A stretch of DNA of 64,000 nucleotides, from NCBI GenBank assembly GCA_003255065.1, contig QAOA01001316.1:113465-177464 (forward strand), in the 5' to 3' direction. This document shows positions 11,327 to 23,439 of the stretch, piece by piece (position 1 is the first letter of the stretch; every line of letters starts with the position of its first letter). The notes under the pieces were generated by a model that worked only from the letters and a program-made list of their open reading frames with translations, did not search any database and was not told where the DNA came from. Position numbers and translations under genes: made by a program. Source of the stretch: Cercis canadensis. Its lineage: Eukaryota > Streptophyta > Magnoliopsida > Fabales > Fabaceae.

Positions 11327-11662
11327 CTATAATACAGCATTTTCATTCTCAGAACTGTTCCCATAAAACTCGATCAGTTTCTGCAGAATCACGACCCGGG
11401 TCCTCAATAGAACAATGTAATCTGCAGTTTCTTCGAACAATTGATCAGCTTTTAAAATTTCCCCATTCTGGGCTGGGATTAGCTTCTTCAGTGCCTCCAA
11501 TTTGTCTGAGAGCTTGGTCTTGCCCACAATGTGTTTGACGCTTTTCCCTGCTCTGCAGCCACATAAGCGAGCACGAAGTGATGGAGTCCCTCTTCTGGGT
11601 CGTCTTCTTCTTCTTGCTCTTTTCACAGAGAGCTTATAACTGTGCTTGGTGTTTAAGCTCAT
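11327..11662 (-). CDS. Small atypical HLH transcription regulator (UPBEAT1/PAR-like)
   Basis: A single-exon frame of 111 codons starting ATG AGC TTA at 11662. Residues 14-24 are an arginine cluster (KRARRRRRPRR), likely a nuclear signal. Residues 46-96 form a helix-loop-helix: a first helix SDKLEALKKLIP, a loop AQNGEILKADQL, and a second helix ADYIVLLRTRVVILQKLIEFY. The first helix is preceded by a region without the Glu/Arg pair needed for E-box binding, so it probably works by dimerising with other bHLH proteins and blocking them. This layout and size match the short plant group that includes UPBEAT1, PAR1 and IBH1-type proteins; I cannot name the exact orthologue. Sequence 3' to it (to about 10980) is mixed and may be the 3' UTR. 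Confidence 0.75.
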   Translation of the reverse strand: MSLNTKHSYKLSVKRARRRRRPRRGTPSLRARLCGCRAGKSVKHIVGKTKLSDKLEALKKLIPAQNGEILKADQLFEETADYIVLLRTRVVILQKLIEFYGNSSENENAVL

Positions 11663-12965
11663 GGCCGCTAAAACACAGAGAAGAGACAGAAAGGGTCAAA
11701 TCCGTTTCCTGTTCTGTTTGAGAGAGGAGGTTCTGGGTTTAAGTAATGGGGTATAAGGAGTTTGCCATTTGGTTTCTTGATTACTACGAAAATGCCATCA
11801 ATTTTTTTTTCTTTTCTCTTATAAAATATAATATCTTTTTCTTTGAAAAAATTTAAGAAATAGATAGATTACTCTATTTTCAAGATAATGTGCCAACGAG
11901 CGTTTTGTTTTAGTGATAAGAAACTCAAACTCTTATTTGATTTTGAGGCCACAAGAATCATTTGATCTCATTAATTACGTTAAATTTATTGGCAATGTAA
12001 TATCATATATAAATCATATTATTATTATTTTTCTTATCACCAAATAAAATATTATTTATTTTCTATTTTTTATGGAATTTATTTCTATTTTTATATGATT
12101 TCATTTAATTTTTATTCAACGAAATGTTTTAGAAAAATATCTTAGTTCTATATATATAAAGTTGCTCTACATGTATATTAAAAGAGCTATCCATTGAAGT
12201 CTTTATATCCATTAATCCATGTGTACTATTTTAATGCATTATTTATTGAATGCCCATGACTCATTTGATATAATATTTTGATAGTTAAGCATAGAAGAAC
12301 ATCATATCTTTTTTTTATTTTCAATAAAAAAGATAGAAATGTAAAACATTTAAAAAGAAATTTTACAACATTTAAAAATGTATAGCATACTCTTATTTTC
12401 GCAGTGAACCTTGGGTTAATAACCCTCACAAATAAATCTTAATTTACTCTCTGCTTTTTTTTTATATAATAACATCTAAAATGTAACTATTTGAGATACT
12501 ACATGGTAACCACATTTAGTGTAGAGTAACCAAATTCGAGCAATTAATTGTTTTAGTCCCACAATTAAGAGAGTAGAATGGTTGGTCCAGAGCAATTAAT
12601 CGTCATCCGTTTTATGAGGCATGGAGGCAAATAGCGGGACCAAAGAACATGCAACTTGAGATATCTTTCACGTGACAAGGCTATAATTGTAATTTCATAA
12701 AATAGATCCCTAATTGAAAAAGAGAAAGCGGGAAGAGAGGCACAACTTGCGAGCCAGGAAAGCAGAAAAGCCTGCCCATCTGTAACGGCACATGTGAAGA
12801 AGGTCCCGGGACCTCTTATGCTTAATTACCAAATTACCCCCAAAATCATGCAACAATAATCAAAGTATTATGATTTAGCAGCAAAACTCTTTTTAGTTGA
12901 TTTTTCTTTCATTTTCTGTATTGTTTTTTTCCTCCTCCTTTTTTAGATGTTAAAATTATGGAGAT

Positions 12966-13190
12966 TTTTTTTATATATTATTAGTATTTATATAGTATGT
13001 CATATCACATAAAAATAGTTAATATGTAAATAATATATATATAAATTAATTATTTTTAAGTTTGCTTGAGAAAATAATATTAAATATATTTTATATCTAA
13101 TAATATATAAAAATTATTTATATTTGTCACGTCAGTATGATATAACATACACATATGATATTATAAAATTATTAAAAAAAAATCACCATT
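12966..13190 (-). repeat. AT-rich repeat family, copy 1
   Basis: Landmarks are TATAGTATGTCATATCAC near the start, ATAAAAATTA in the middle and CAGTATGATATAACATAC near the end. The same order is seen at 61437-61645, and in reverse complement at 16001-16215 and 60361-60575. Confidence 0.65.
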
Positions 13191-14557
13191 TATCTAATTT
13201 CCGATTTCCTCATTCATACTCAATCCTTGTTAAGTGTTTTTAAGTTTCAGCAATCTTATCGCAAAAATTGACTATAAGGAAAATTTGTCATTTTGATATT
13301 TTATAGTCTTAAACTAAAACTTTAGAAAGCAAAAATAACTTTAAAAGTAAAAGGCACTTGACAAATTAAAATAAATTAATTTTAAGAAATAGAGAGACGA
13401 TTACTAACATGTCTCAAATTTGTGTGCTTTGTTTTTCATGATTTTGAAATAAACAAAAAGGCTTCTCAAGTTAGAAATGAAACCTTTTTTCCCTCACTTA
13501 AAATATATGTGATAGCTGTCTGATTGAAAGTTGTTATATAGTGCACTTTAATTTTCATACTTTTATACCACTCACTCAACTTTTTTTTTTTTGTCAATAA
13601 AGTTAATTAACGATTATCATATTTTTACTTTTTCTCCTTAGTTAACAATACTATATATGTAACATATGTTTCTAAAAACATATATTTTTTTTTAAAATTC
13701 ACCCCAATAATATACAATGGTATTTATTGAAAATAGAAAATAACATGTAAAAAAAAAAATTCAGAGAAGATTAAACCAATTAATTGTAGTGAATCGTGAT
13801 ATACATATATGTTAGCATTTATTAGCAAAGGGTTTTTCTTTTTCATAATAAACACAAATGATGAGTATATATATATATATAACAAAGTATCATGTTTTTA
13901 TTAGTGAACAAAACGTACATCATATTAAAAAAATAAAATTGGTAGGTCATATTAAATTTTTTTGTTTTTAAAATTTTAAGTAATTTATAAAAAGTCTTGA
14001 GTTTTATATCGTTATATAATAAAAAGAATTTTCTATCCTAAAGCACAATATTAAGTTTAGATTTAAAAAAATTTAAGAGCATATATAAAGATCTTGAAGA
14101 GGACCTAAATCTACAAACCAATTAAGTATAAGGCATAGTACTTTAGATAATTAATTAATCAATTGTACCATGTACGTAGACTACTAGCATGGCACTATGG
14201 ACAAAAGACAATAATTTTAAACAAATAGGTAGCTAAGAGCCGAATGATCCTCAAAAAAGGTGAAAAGAATCACATAAATAAAAGATTGATTCACAAATTG
14301 TAGCCAGACAAAGGTTGTCTTTAATATAAAAGTGGATTGGTTTAATTAAATTTAACAATGGAACAAAATGAAAGGGTATTCTGGTCAGCAAGAGGAAAAG
14401 GGAGTTGTAACCTAGCTAGTTGTATTGGGTGTATAGCTTCCTTGAAAGGGTGCATGTGAAGGTGAGATGGGCCAGCAAAGCTCCGTTACAATAAAAGAGA
14501 GAAAGGAGCACATGGGAAGCACATGTGTAGAAGAGATTTGGAGTTTAGCTTTGAGGG

Positions 14558-14705
14558 AGAGAGTGATAGAGAGAGCATGTGAGAAAGGAGAGACAGTGAG
14601 GCAGCATGAAATGTACAGCATGTTCTGCACATTCCCTGCATGGAACTGATCAAATGGCAGCCTCAAATGCTCTCTTTCCCTCTCTTTCCCTTACATGCCA
14701 CTATT
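14558..14705 (+). other. Imperfect long hairpin, unknown function
   Basis: GCATGTGAGAAAGGAGAG at 14575-14592 and GTGAGGC (14597-14603) can pair with GCCTC (14661-14665), CTCTCTTTCCCTCTCTTTCC and ACATGCC (14693-14699) on the same strand, giving a stem of about 45 bp with bulges and an inner branch. It could be a microRNA-type precursor or chance pairing of purine and pyrimidine tracts. No known mature microRNA was recognised. Confidence 0.3.
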
Positions 14706-15056
14706 TGCTTTATTAATCAAATTCAAATACAATTAATTATTCTTAATTACTATTTGATGTAGGATATTTGTAATATAAGAATTATCATGCACATGTTTCT
14801 ACTTGGTTTTCAAGCTACCTTTATATCCCAATTCGGCATGTGTGACATGTGTAGCTTGGGCATGTGACTCAAATACCTCTTTAGAGTTATCCAATTGGAT
14901 TTTGGAAGTTTGAATCCACTTTCTCATAAAAGTGATTAAAGTATATCTTTGATTCTGCACCAAACTGTTTATCTTTTGCCTTTAATAAAATATTTTCAAA
15001 TTTTCTTATATTTAGTCTAAGTTGCAATAAATCTCTAAAAAAAAATGAGATTAATT

Positions 15057-15057
15057 N
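15057..15057. other. Single N join with short flanking overlap
   Basis: TGAGATTAA occurs immediately on both sides of the N (15046 and 15058), as expected for two overlapping contig ends. Confidence 0.75.
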
Positions 15058-15175
15058 TGAGATTAAGAGGTACCTACTATGATTATCGTAATTATTAAAA
15101 TAATAAGCAAGAGCAAAGGGACAAAAGAAAAAGGCTATCACATGACTAGGATTCACTCCTTAAGATACATATGGA

Positions 15176-15206
<31 letters not shown>

Positions 15207-15471
15207 TACACTATCCTACCTAAAATTGATAAAGAAATTATTAGTCGATTTGATTTCAACTTTTAAAATTTGTTTTTTTATTTTTAAAAAAAATAAAACA
15301 AAAAAAAACTTATTTGATATGATTGCTTTTGTTTATATGTTTTGAAAATTTACTCTTAAAATATTGTTCTAAAAATAAAAATAGAATCAAACACACCCTA
15401 TATTTGCACTCCATGTAGAAAGTGTTAAAAATAAAAATAAAAAATTAATCTCGTCAAATTTAAATAAAAAT

Positions 15472-15600
15472 GTTGTTTATACTGAAAATTTTAAATTACT
15501 TTAGTTATTGATATAAAAGAGAAAAAAAAAAAANGTTGTTTATACTGAAAATTTTAAATTACTTTAGTTATTGATATAAAAGAGACAAAAAAAAAAAAAA
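15472..15600 (+). repeat. Near-identical duplication around a single N (likely assembly join)
   Basis: A 62-base block starting GTTGTTTATACTGAAAATTT is present at 15472-15533 and again at 15535-15600, separated only by the N at 15534. The copies differ in the length of the closing A run. Confidence 0.85.
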
Positions 15601-16000
15601 GAGTCAAATCAATAAATTCTTGCATCACATATCGAGGTTCAAGAGGTGTGTATAGATGTTACTAAAAAAAAACAGGTGTGTATACAACTTTACTTTGTAC
15701 TATTAGATGATTAAGACGTCATGGGGCAATCTTATTGGTTGAAAGATTTGACACTTTTGGCTGTTATTACATCTCCTAGGCCATCAATCTACTTGCACAG
15801 TATCTCTAATTATTAAGATTATAATAATTATATTTACCGAAAAAAATTAGAATAATTACATATGGCCAAAAAGAGAATAATTATATAAATGTGTCTCATG
15901 ACAATGAAATTTCAAGGTGTAATGGACCATTATGCTTCTAGCATCTTCAAATTTCGTTTTGCAGTGTTGTTTCTTACATAGCTGAAAGGCACCTAGGAAC

Positions 16001-16215
16001 GAGAATTTTATAATACCACATAAATATGTTATATTATACGTAAGTATATGTAATTTTTATATTTTATTATATATAAAATTAATTTATTTTATTTTTAAAA
16101 ATAAATTTAAAATAATTAACTTATATACATGTCATTTATATATTAATTATTCTTATATAATATATCTTACTAAATAAATATTAAAAATATCTAAGTAATT
16201 TCCATAAAAAAATTT
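16001..16215 (+). repeat. AT-rich repeat family, copy 2
   Basis: It carries ATATTTTATTATATATAAAAT, AATAATTAACTTATATACAT, and TATCTAAGTAATTTCC at its end. These correspond in order to the copy at 60361-60575. Confidence 0.65.
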
Positions 16216-17021
16216 AAAGTTTATTCTCTCATAAATTAGTAAACTACTAACTAGATATAATTTAATAATAAATGATTTAAATAGTTTATAGAAGATCGAA
16301 ATTTAAATCTCCATGTCATCTTATAACTAAAAAATAATCCTCACGTAACATGTAAGCCAGCATAGAAAGTCTAAGTCCTACATTGATGAAGAGTTCGTAG
16401 GTTGAACTGTAATTAAAGGTCTTCAATCGTCTAAAATGTCATTTCATCATTTTTTTGTTAGCCATTCCTTGACGTGGGCTACCTCTCTCATATCTCCTTA
16501 ATTTTGTTTTTATACAATAACTAAAAATATTACAGTGTTCTTCCCATAAAAAAAGAGTATTACAGTGCTCTTTAAAATTTGTGATACTCATATTTGGTTT
16601 ATTAGCTAGGGACATTCTAAAATCTTAGGTTTCTGTAGCTATTACAAATATTATTCATAGTAGGTTTCCATGCATGGGATACTTAACAAAAATTAAAGTA
16701 CTAAAGATTTAATTTATGACGTACGAGAATCTTATTATATTAGTACATTCAAAAATATTAGCATAATATCAGCGTGATTAATTTAATTGATAAGGATCGA
16801 AATATTTTACTTATAAAATATAAGTTTAATTTTTATTAGGCTTAATTGCAATTTTAGTTCCCCTATTTTAATCACTTGAACGTTTTGGTCCCCTTCTTTA
16901 AAAATGAACTATTGAGTCCTTCTATATTCATAAAATGTACAATTTTAGTCAATTTATCTTTAAGTCAAAATTTATAGGTTTATTTCAAGGTGTAAAGTTC
17001 TCTGATTCATAATCCCACCGT

Positions 17022-18943
17022 TCAGATTGAAGGGCTACATCTTGTGAACCTTCTCACTAAATTTGAGCTCGATCTAACCCTATTAACTACCTCAATAGCA
17101 GGGTGACCAAGTCTGTTATGCCATAATTCCAAATCAAAAATATTTTTATTTGGACTCAAACTAAAAACTTGAAAAGTTGTAGCATCAACAGATTTATTTG
17201 AAGAAGTATGGGCAGGCATTTGAGAAGTCAGAACTTTGTACATTCCTTGATCACTGATTCCTTGGAGCAGCACCTCGTGGGTTGTCTGATCCTTCACAAG
17301 AAAGCAAGATGAATGGAACTCTATATAAGCAGCATTATCTTGACATAATTTCTGGACACTAACCAAATTGGCAGAAATTCTAGGCACATGTAAAACATTT
17401 TTCATTAACAGGTGCCTCTTGGAGGTTGGAATGGATGTAATACCTGTATTATGCACAGGAAGGGATTTACCATTGCCCACAGTTACACCTTCTTCTCCAT
17501 CAAATGGATTGTGGAGTGCCAGATTGCCCAAGTCAGCAGTCACATGGTGTGTAGCTCCAGTATCAAGGAACCAAGGTGTGTCATCTACAGCTCCAGCAGT
17601 AGCCATCAATGCTTGTGGCTTGTGAGACTGTGATGCATTTCCAGTGACTGTCTTTGGTTGAAAAGTGTTGTCAAACCTGTGCCAGCATTCAGAAGCTACA
17701 TGGCCAGGCTTTTGACAAATCTGACATTGAGGTTTATAGCTATTATAACCAGGTCTGTTCTTTCTGAACTGAGTACCTTGGTTTGAGAAAGATCGATTTG
17801 ATGTGTTGCCATTTCCAGATGGAAAGTTATGGCTACCACCTTGAGAAAATTTCTTCTTTCCTGCTCCTTGATTGTACATGGCAGGACTTCTTTAATTGTA
17901 CATCGCAGCATTTGCCTGCATCAAGACTTGCTCCTCCACAGATTTCTGTCTCTCTAGTCTCCCTTCAAACGTGAGAAGATGACTTTGAAGAGTTTCAACA
18001 GAAATTGATTCAAAACTAAAAGGTGCAGCCACTGGATTATACTCAGGCCCTAATCCACTCAAGATTGCCAAGACCTGATCTTCTTGAGAGACATTCTCTC
18101 CTATAGCTCTCAAATTATCACAGAAATTTCTGATTTTCAGAATGTAATCCCAAATTCCAAGATTACCTTTACGTGTTGTCTGTAGCTTAAGCTTTAACTC
18201 CATGATCCTGGCTCTTGATGAGCAAGCAAAGCTATCAGCCAAGGATTTCCAGATATCAACTGCAGTGTTGTAAGACATGATTTGAGCCAGAATTTGCTCT
18301 GTTAAAGAAGCATAAATCCAACTCATAACCAATCGATTCTGTCTCTGCCAGAGAGTATACTCATGATTCAACATTAAAACTCCAGTAGCAGCTTTAGGAT
18401 TTTGAACAAACTTCTCTGGACAAGGCCTGGAACCATCAAGAACAGCTTCATATCCGTTTGCAATTACAATATTCAGAAGTTAATTTCTCCAAATAAGGTA
18501 GTTACTCCGGTCAAGTTTGATAGTTAGAGATTGACCAAACATTGGAAGTGCAGAATTCCCAGATTCGTGCAATGAAGACACAGAAGATGAACTGCGTTCT
18601 GCCATTAAAATAGCTCTGATACCATGTAAGAATCAGCAGAAGGAAGAGAATGATTCTTGAGCAAGTGTAGCAGAAACATCTACCTGAAGCATAAACCAGA
18701 AAACTACTAGAACAGAAGAATATGAACACTCTTGTATGAGCAAGAAGAAAGAAAGAAAATGTGATGAAGTGCTCTTGATCTGAATCTAGATCAAAGACAA
18801 ATGAATATTGAATTAATTAATTAGTTTCAATTACATGGACGTATATATAAGACAAAAGGCTTCCTTTAGAAGCTTTACAGGCTTTTATAACTGAATCAGT
18901 TAATAACTAACTGATACTAACTTGCCAGCTAATACTCCTAACA
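17022..18943 (-). mobile_element. Ty1/copia retrotransposon fossil (LTR, gag, front of pol)
   Basis: On the minus strand one LTR lies at about 18625-18943, with TG...CA-type ends. The inner edge is followed by a primer binding site TGGTATCAGAGC (18613-18624 complement), the initiator-Met tRNA type usual for copia. Downstream come a UBN2-type gag region (17892-18374), a CCHC zinc knuckle, an aspartic protease motif (FLDTGATHH) and the GAG-pre-integrase motif WHNRLGH (17022-17879). Integrase, reverse transcriptase, RNase H and a second LTR were not recognised nearby. It is broken and cannot move by itself. Its outer LTR end is uncertain by about 10 bp. The age cannot be set from LTR divergence because only one LTR is seen. 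Confidence 0.85.
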
Positions 18944-19500
18944 ACTTGAACACGTCAGCATGGTGACTCAGCATGAGGACCACGTGCTACCCTCCATCAT
19001 CTGAGGCCTTCTTATGTTTAACAAATAGATGTAACTCATGACTAAAAATATTTAGTTATTTATTTTGTGTCACTATAGAGTAGGACTTTTCTTGGTAATT
19101 TATGCAAGGCACTTGGTTATTGCAAAAGGGTCCTAAAGAAGGAGAATCTAAAATGATGTAGATGAACAAACAACAAACAAAAGGGGTTGTGTATTATAGC
19201 CATATATAAGCACTTTTTCAGTCTATCAAGCTTAGGTCATTCTCTCAAGGACAAACAGATTATAGCATTTATGGATCTGGAGGGACAAGATGATGAGGGC
19301 TATTGCCATTTTCTGTGAATAACAAAGAGAAAGAGGATGTGATGGAACATCTTTTTGGGTTCATCAATCAGCACTCTTTATTATGTTTAAGAGTCATGTG
19401 CAGTGCAGGTTCTTTGCTTTATTCCTTCTGTTTTTCGGTCGCCACTGGCTTGCTGGCTGCCATTGTGGACATGGGCTAGCTACTCATCCATCGGTACCCG

Positions 19501-20240
19501 ATTCTTGGTTGCAGGCCCATGACCCACATGCCCACCACATGTTTTGTCTAATGTGATGATGCACTTCTGGTTTTCACACTCTTCTGTTTTTTCTTTTCTT
19601 GCTTAGTTTGTTTTCTTCCATAATCACTTTTCTGATAATTTGTTTTGCATTTTTTCACCATTCAAACAACAAAGCAAAACAAAGTTCTGATGTGGATGCT
19701 GTCGTTTATGGTTCAATGTAAATTAATGTTTTGAAAATGGAACCCACAATTGAATAGAATAAAATGTGTTTAAAGTTAAGCAGAAATTTGGTATATTTCA
19801 AAATAATTTTTTTTTTGAATTATAATTATCAAATGGTATTTAGTGAATTATTTTAATATTTTAAAGACTNTGATTTTTGGTTGCAGGCCCATGACCCACA
19901 TGCCCACCACATGTTTTGTCTAATGTGATGATGCACTTCTGGTTTTCACACTTCTGTTTTTTCTTTTCTTGCTTAGTTTGTTTTCTTCCATAATCACTTT
20001 TCTGATAATTTGTTTTGCATTTTTTCACCATTCAAACAATAAAGCAAAACAAAGTTCTGATGTGGATGCTGTCGTTTATGGTTCAATGTAAATTAATGTT
20101 TTGTAAATGGAACCCACAATTGAAAAGAATAAAATGTGTTTAAAGTTAAGCAGAAATTTGGTATATTTCAAAATAAATTTTTTTTTGAATTATAATTATC
20201 AAATGGTATTTAGTGAATTATTTTAATATTTTAAAGACTT
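19501..20240 (+). repeat. ~370-bp near-identical duplication around a single N
   Basis: The sequence at 19501-19869 recurs at 19872-20240, separated by the N at 19870. Differences are few: a two-base indel (CACACTCTTCTG against CACACTTCTG), a handful of substitutions and homopolymer changes. This level of difference suits two haplotypes or sequencing noise rather than an old duplication. Confidence 0.85.
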
Positions 20241-21068
20241 AATTTCCCTTTTGTTTCTTATGTTTTGCTCATCAAAGTCATTTAGTCCCTCAAATTCTAA
20301 AAGAGCAATGTTGTCCCTTGGTTCTATGATAAAGGAGCACTTAAGGACAATGGTTAACTCCCCTTAGAAAAAACAAGAGAAAATAGCTAGCTTACTTGTG
20401 AGGAATTGATAGATATGCTAGTAAAATGATAAAATAAAATAAAAAATGCCAATAAAAGTTCATGTTGGAATGGAGTTCTACTTAACAAAACAAGAGATTC
20501 TGATATGCCCTTAATTCAAATTTATAAGGGTTTTGGTGGGATTAGATTGGAGATGAGCCAATAATTCATTGGAGAGATAACAAGATAGAGATCTTTGAAG
20601 CCCTCATTTCTGCAAACTATATGAGCTTGGCAACTCATTAGTTAGAGTCTTCAACATTTTTGTACTTCATTGGTTGGAGACAATATGTTGGTTTTCATTC
20701 CCAAAAGAAAACTTCTCCAAAATGTGAAGAACTCTTATCTAGGAAAAGAGACAAGGGACTAATCCTCATTTGGATTAATGAATTTATTTCATTTACAAAT
20801 CATTTTATGTGTATTACACGAAGATATATAAATATATCAATTTTGCTATGATGTGTAAATAATTTATTTTCAAATAAAATAAAACCAATTATATTTTATG
20901 AAATGTTAAAAAAAAAAAAAACTACAAGGTTCTATAATAAAATCCTTAACCTTGGTATGATGTAGGGGAATCATATTCTAAAGTTAATAGAATGTTATAC
21001 AACCTACAAGGTTCTCCTTTTAATTTAAACTCTTGATTTTTGGTGCGATAAGAGGATTAGAGACTTGG

Positions 21069-21367
21069 ATAATGTAAAAACTTATATTAATTTCACAATT
21101 ATCATAGTTTGTAAATAATTTTTATTAATATTGTTGTTTTCTTTTTTCAATGTAAAACTGGTGACGCAATTTACATAATTGCGTCACCTAATTGTGTTAT
21201 ATTCTAATAAGAATCTCTGATAAAATTTATGTTGGGGCAAGTTTAGGTGACACAATTTATACAATTGCGTCACTAGTTTCACATATAAAAATGGAAAATA
21301 ACGATATATGCAAAAATTATTTAAAAACAATGGTAATAGTGGAATTATGATTCGTTTTTACATTATT
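21069..21367. mobile_element. Foldback element with palindromic core
   Basis: The two halves pair over about 140 bp each with roughly 70 percent identity: TAATGTAAAAAC on the left, GTTTTTACATTA on the right. In the core, GTGACGCAATT...AATTGCGTCAC occurs at about 21159-21188 and again at 21248-21275, and each copy is itself a palindrome. This is probably a MITE; no target duplication could be fixed. Confidence 0.6.
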
Positions 21368-21599
21368 AAAATTTTGATCCGCGATAAGACCCTTATAAGA
21401 TTTGGTGCATTGCTGGTGAGTGGAAGATAATTTGGCATAATAAAACTTATACAACTCAAACAGTCACTTTTTTATATGGGGCAAAATTGGTTTCTTTAAG
21501 TAAGGCTACATAAGACACAAGCTGCTCATGTAAGTGACAAGAGGTGGCATCCACATGTGTTATGTGTCTATGCCACATCATAATATAAGCCAAATAAGA

Positions 21600-21618
21600 G
21601 CGCGAGCGCGCACACGTG

Positions 21619-21651
<33 letters not shown>

Positions 21652-21655
21652 ATAG
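21600..21655. repeat. Compound microsatellite (GC, CA, TA)
   Basis: GCGCGAGCGCGCACACGTG runs straight into a TA tract of about 26 bases and then TATG units. Confidence 0.85.
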
Positions 21656-21818
21656 ATTAAGGTTAGTTATTTATATCACAAGTAAAAATAATAATTGAAA
21701 TTATCTATATTGTATATTTTACTTAAATAAATTTGTGAGACTTATGTAGAACTTACAAAATATACAACTTACATTATCTTTATAATTAGTTGGTGTGTGT
21801 TATGCTACCTCCCATTCA

Positions 21819-22081
21819 AAAGGAGGTAGCGCTGCACCACTTCTTCATTTTAAGAGGTTTTGGTGAGACTTATATCTTGAAATTGATGTTGCTGCAAATA
21901 TCTTAAAAAATTGAATTATCTAGTGTGAGTTAGAACATTTAGTTTCTTGTAAAATGCATAAATAGAACAATACAAAAAAATTAACTTATACTGTTTAAAT
22001 TAATTTTTCGAGATCTTCGTAATGATATCAATTTCAAGACATAAATCCACTAGAAGTTGGTAGAGTAGCACTACCCCTTGG
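21819..22081. mobile_element. MITE-like foldback
   Basis: The left arm, with GGAGGTAGCGCTGC and ATCTTGAAATTGAT, is mirrored by the right arm with ATCAATTTCAAGA and GTAGCACTACCCC. Arms are about 100 bp with mismatches. The flanking motif TATGCTACCTCCC resembles the end of the element at 7429-7579, so the two may be related. Confidence 0.55.
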
Positions 22082-22189
22082 ATAGTTTAGTAATCACCAC
22101 ATTAGTTATGCATTGTATTAATGGCAAGGTAGAATGTTAATAGGGCCTAGGTGCATTTTTTTGACACACATAATAGAGAGAGAGAACCC

Positions 22190-22301
22190 TGGGAAAGAGC
22201 TTGGTCACACTATATGTCATATGATATGATTCTCTTAGTNCATTCACATGATGGGAAAGAGCTTGGTCACACTATATGTCATATGATATGATTCTCTTAG
22301 T
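22190..22301 (+). repeat. ~50-bp duplication around a single N (likely assembly join)
   Basis: GGGAAAGAGCTTGGTCACAC and the following 30 bases occur at 22190-22239 and again at 22252-22301, on either side of the N at 22240. Confidence 0.85.
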
Positions 22302-22749
22302 CAAATCATATAGCATATGACATGATAGAGATTCTACATCTATTTTTGCTTCATAATAATAAAATACTAAAATATTAAAAAAATTATGATAGTTCAACTT
22401 ATTTTCGCAGTTTGAGGGGAACTTTTCTCTCTACTTGCTGGGATGATGATGCCAACGTGAGCTAAGCGGGTATTCGGGTCAAGTATGAATACTAAGTTTG
22501 AGAGCTGCGTTGGTCACTTGTGACTATGGGCCTATTGTGCCAAGCCCAGCCCAAGTATGCATATTACACAGCGAGGGATGAAATTCCTTTTAAAACCTCT
22601 TTTTTAGAAATCATTCTTAAAATATATATCTAAACATAATTAATTCTTTTAGAACTTTTTCTTTCAGAATAATTTTTTCTCAAAATGAAAAATCAAATCC
22701 TTGAGGTTAATCACTCAAAACCATTCTATGTTTTTTTTTTTTTTTAATT

Positions 22750-22750
22750 N
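22750..22750. other. Single N in a T-rich stretch
   Basis: One N follows a long T run; it has no clear flanking duplication. Confidence 0.9.
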
Positions 22751-23439
22751 TCTCATAGTTTGGAGAGTTTTTTTTTTTGGCCTAATTTCTTTTTCATTTT
22801 TTAGCAAAACTAGAGAGTTTATAATTGGACCTCTCCTTTTTCCTCAATCTAAACACACTGTCAAGAGTTATGAAAACTATAATTTATGCAAGTTTTAACA
22901 ACTTTATTGAAGGATGATTTTAGCTTTCTAAAATTTCATAAAAAAAAATATTATAAATTTAGTGACACAATTAAGAAATAATCAAAAATTGTATTCCTTT
23001 CTCTACTTTATGTATATTTTTTTAACATTATTTTAGTCTTTTCGTGACATTATATTTTTTTTCTATTGCAAACAGATTTAATGTGCTTCTCTATCTCATA
23101 TGCCCCTTAATTAATAAAAGCTTCTCTGGGCTCTATCTCAAATTTAGTATGCTTATGGTATAAAAGTTTTTCATATAAAACTTTCTTATATAAACGTTTA
23201 AATAAATTATTTATCCAAATGGGACCGTAGTCTCTTAATAATAGATTCTTGTTCTTGCTAAAGTCCAAACTCCAAACCGTAGTTGAGTGGGCATCTAATG
23301 ATTTGTTAAACATGAAACCATTTTCTTTGGGAAAAGCTTTATCCTCTTCTTATTTTTAATTTTAATTTTTTAATTTTTTATTTTTTTTGCCCCTCTTTAT
23401 CCTTTTCCAACCCTAAAATGCTCTTCTTTCCTCTGCGGT

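Larger units (their letters stand above)
11663..16997. other. Intergenic region, AT-rich, no supported gene
   Basis: No coding gene is supported. The region holds two copies of an AT-rich repeat family (12966-13190 and 16001-16215), TA microsatellites near 13867 and 15186, two single-N joins (15057 and 15534), and one less AT-rich purine-heavy patch at 14400-14700 with an imperfect hairpin. Open frames over the patch (14412-14666 minus, 14467-14649 plus) have no known domain. Confidence 0.55.
18944..23400. other. Intergenic region with foldbacks and assembly joins
   Basis: No gene is supported. The region holds the duplicated block around 19870, two foldback elements (21069-21367 and 21819-22081), a compound microsatellite near 21600, and two single-N joins (22240 and 22750). 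The stretch 19100-19560, less AT-rich than its surroundings, could be the leader of a non-coding transcript but shows no long frame. A short stretch at 20253-20340 with TTTAGTCCCTCAAATTCT resembles the 16835-16985 stretch in style and is probably a repeat remnant. Confidence 0.55.

Noticed and set aside
12802-12813. GGTCCCGGGACC perfect palindrome
   Set aside because: A 12-base palindrome can occur by chance in 64 kb and has no partner sites or context nearby.
19501-20240. A true segmental duplication
   Set aside because: The copies are nearly identical and meet exactly at an N, as four other places in the window do; an unmerged overlap is simpler.
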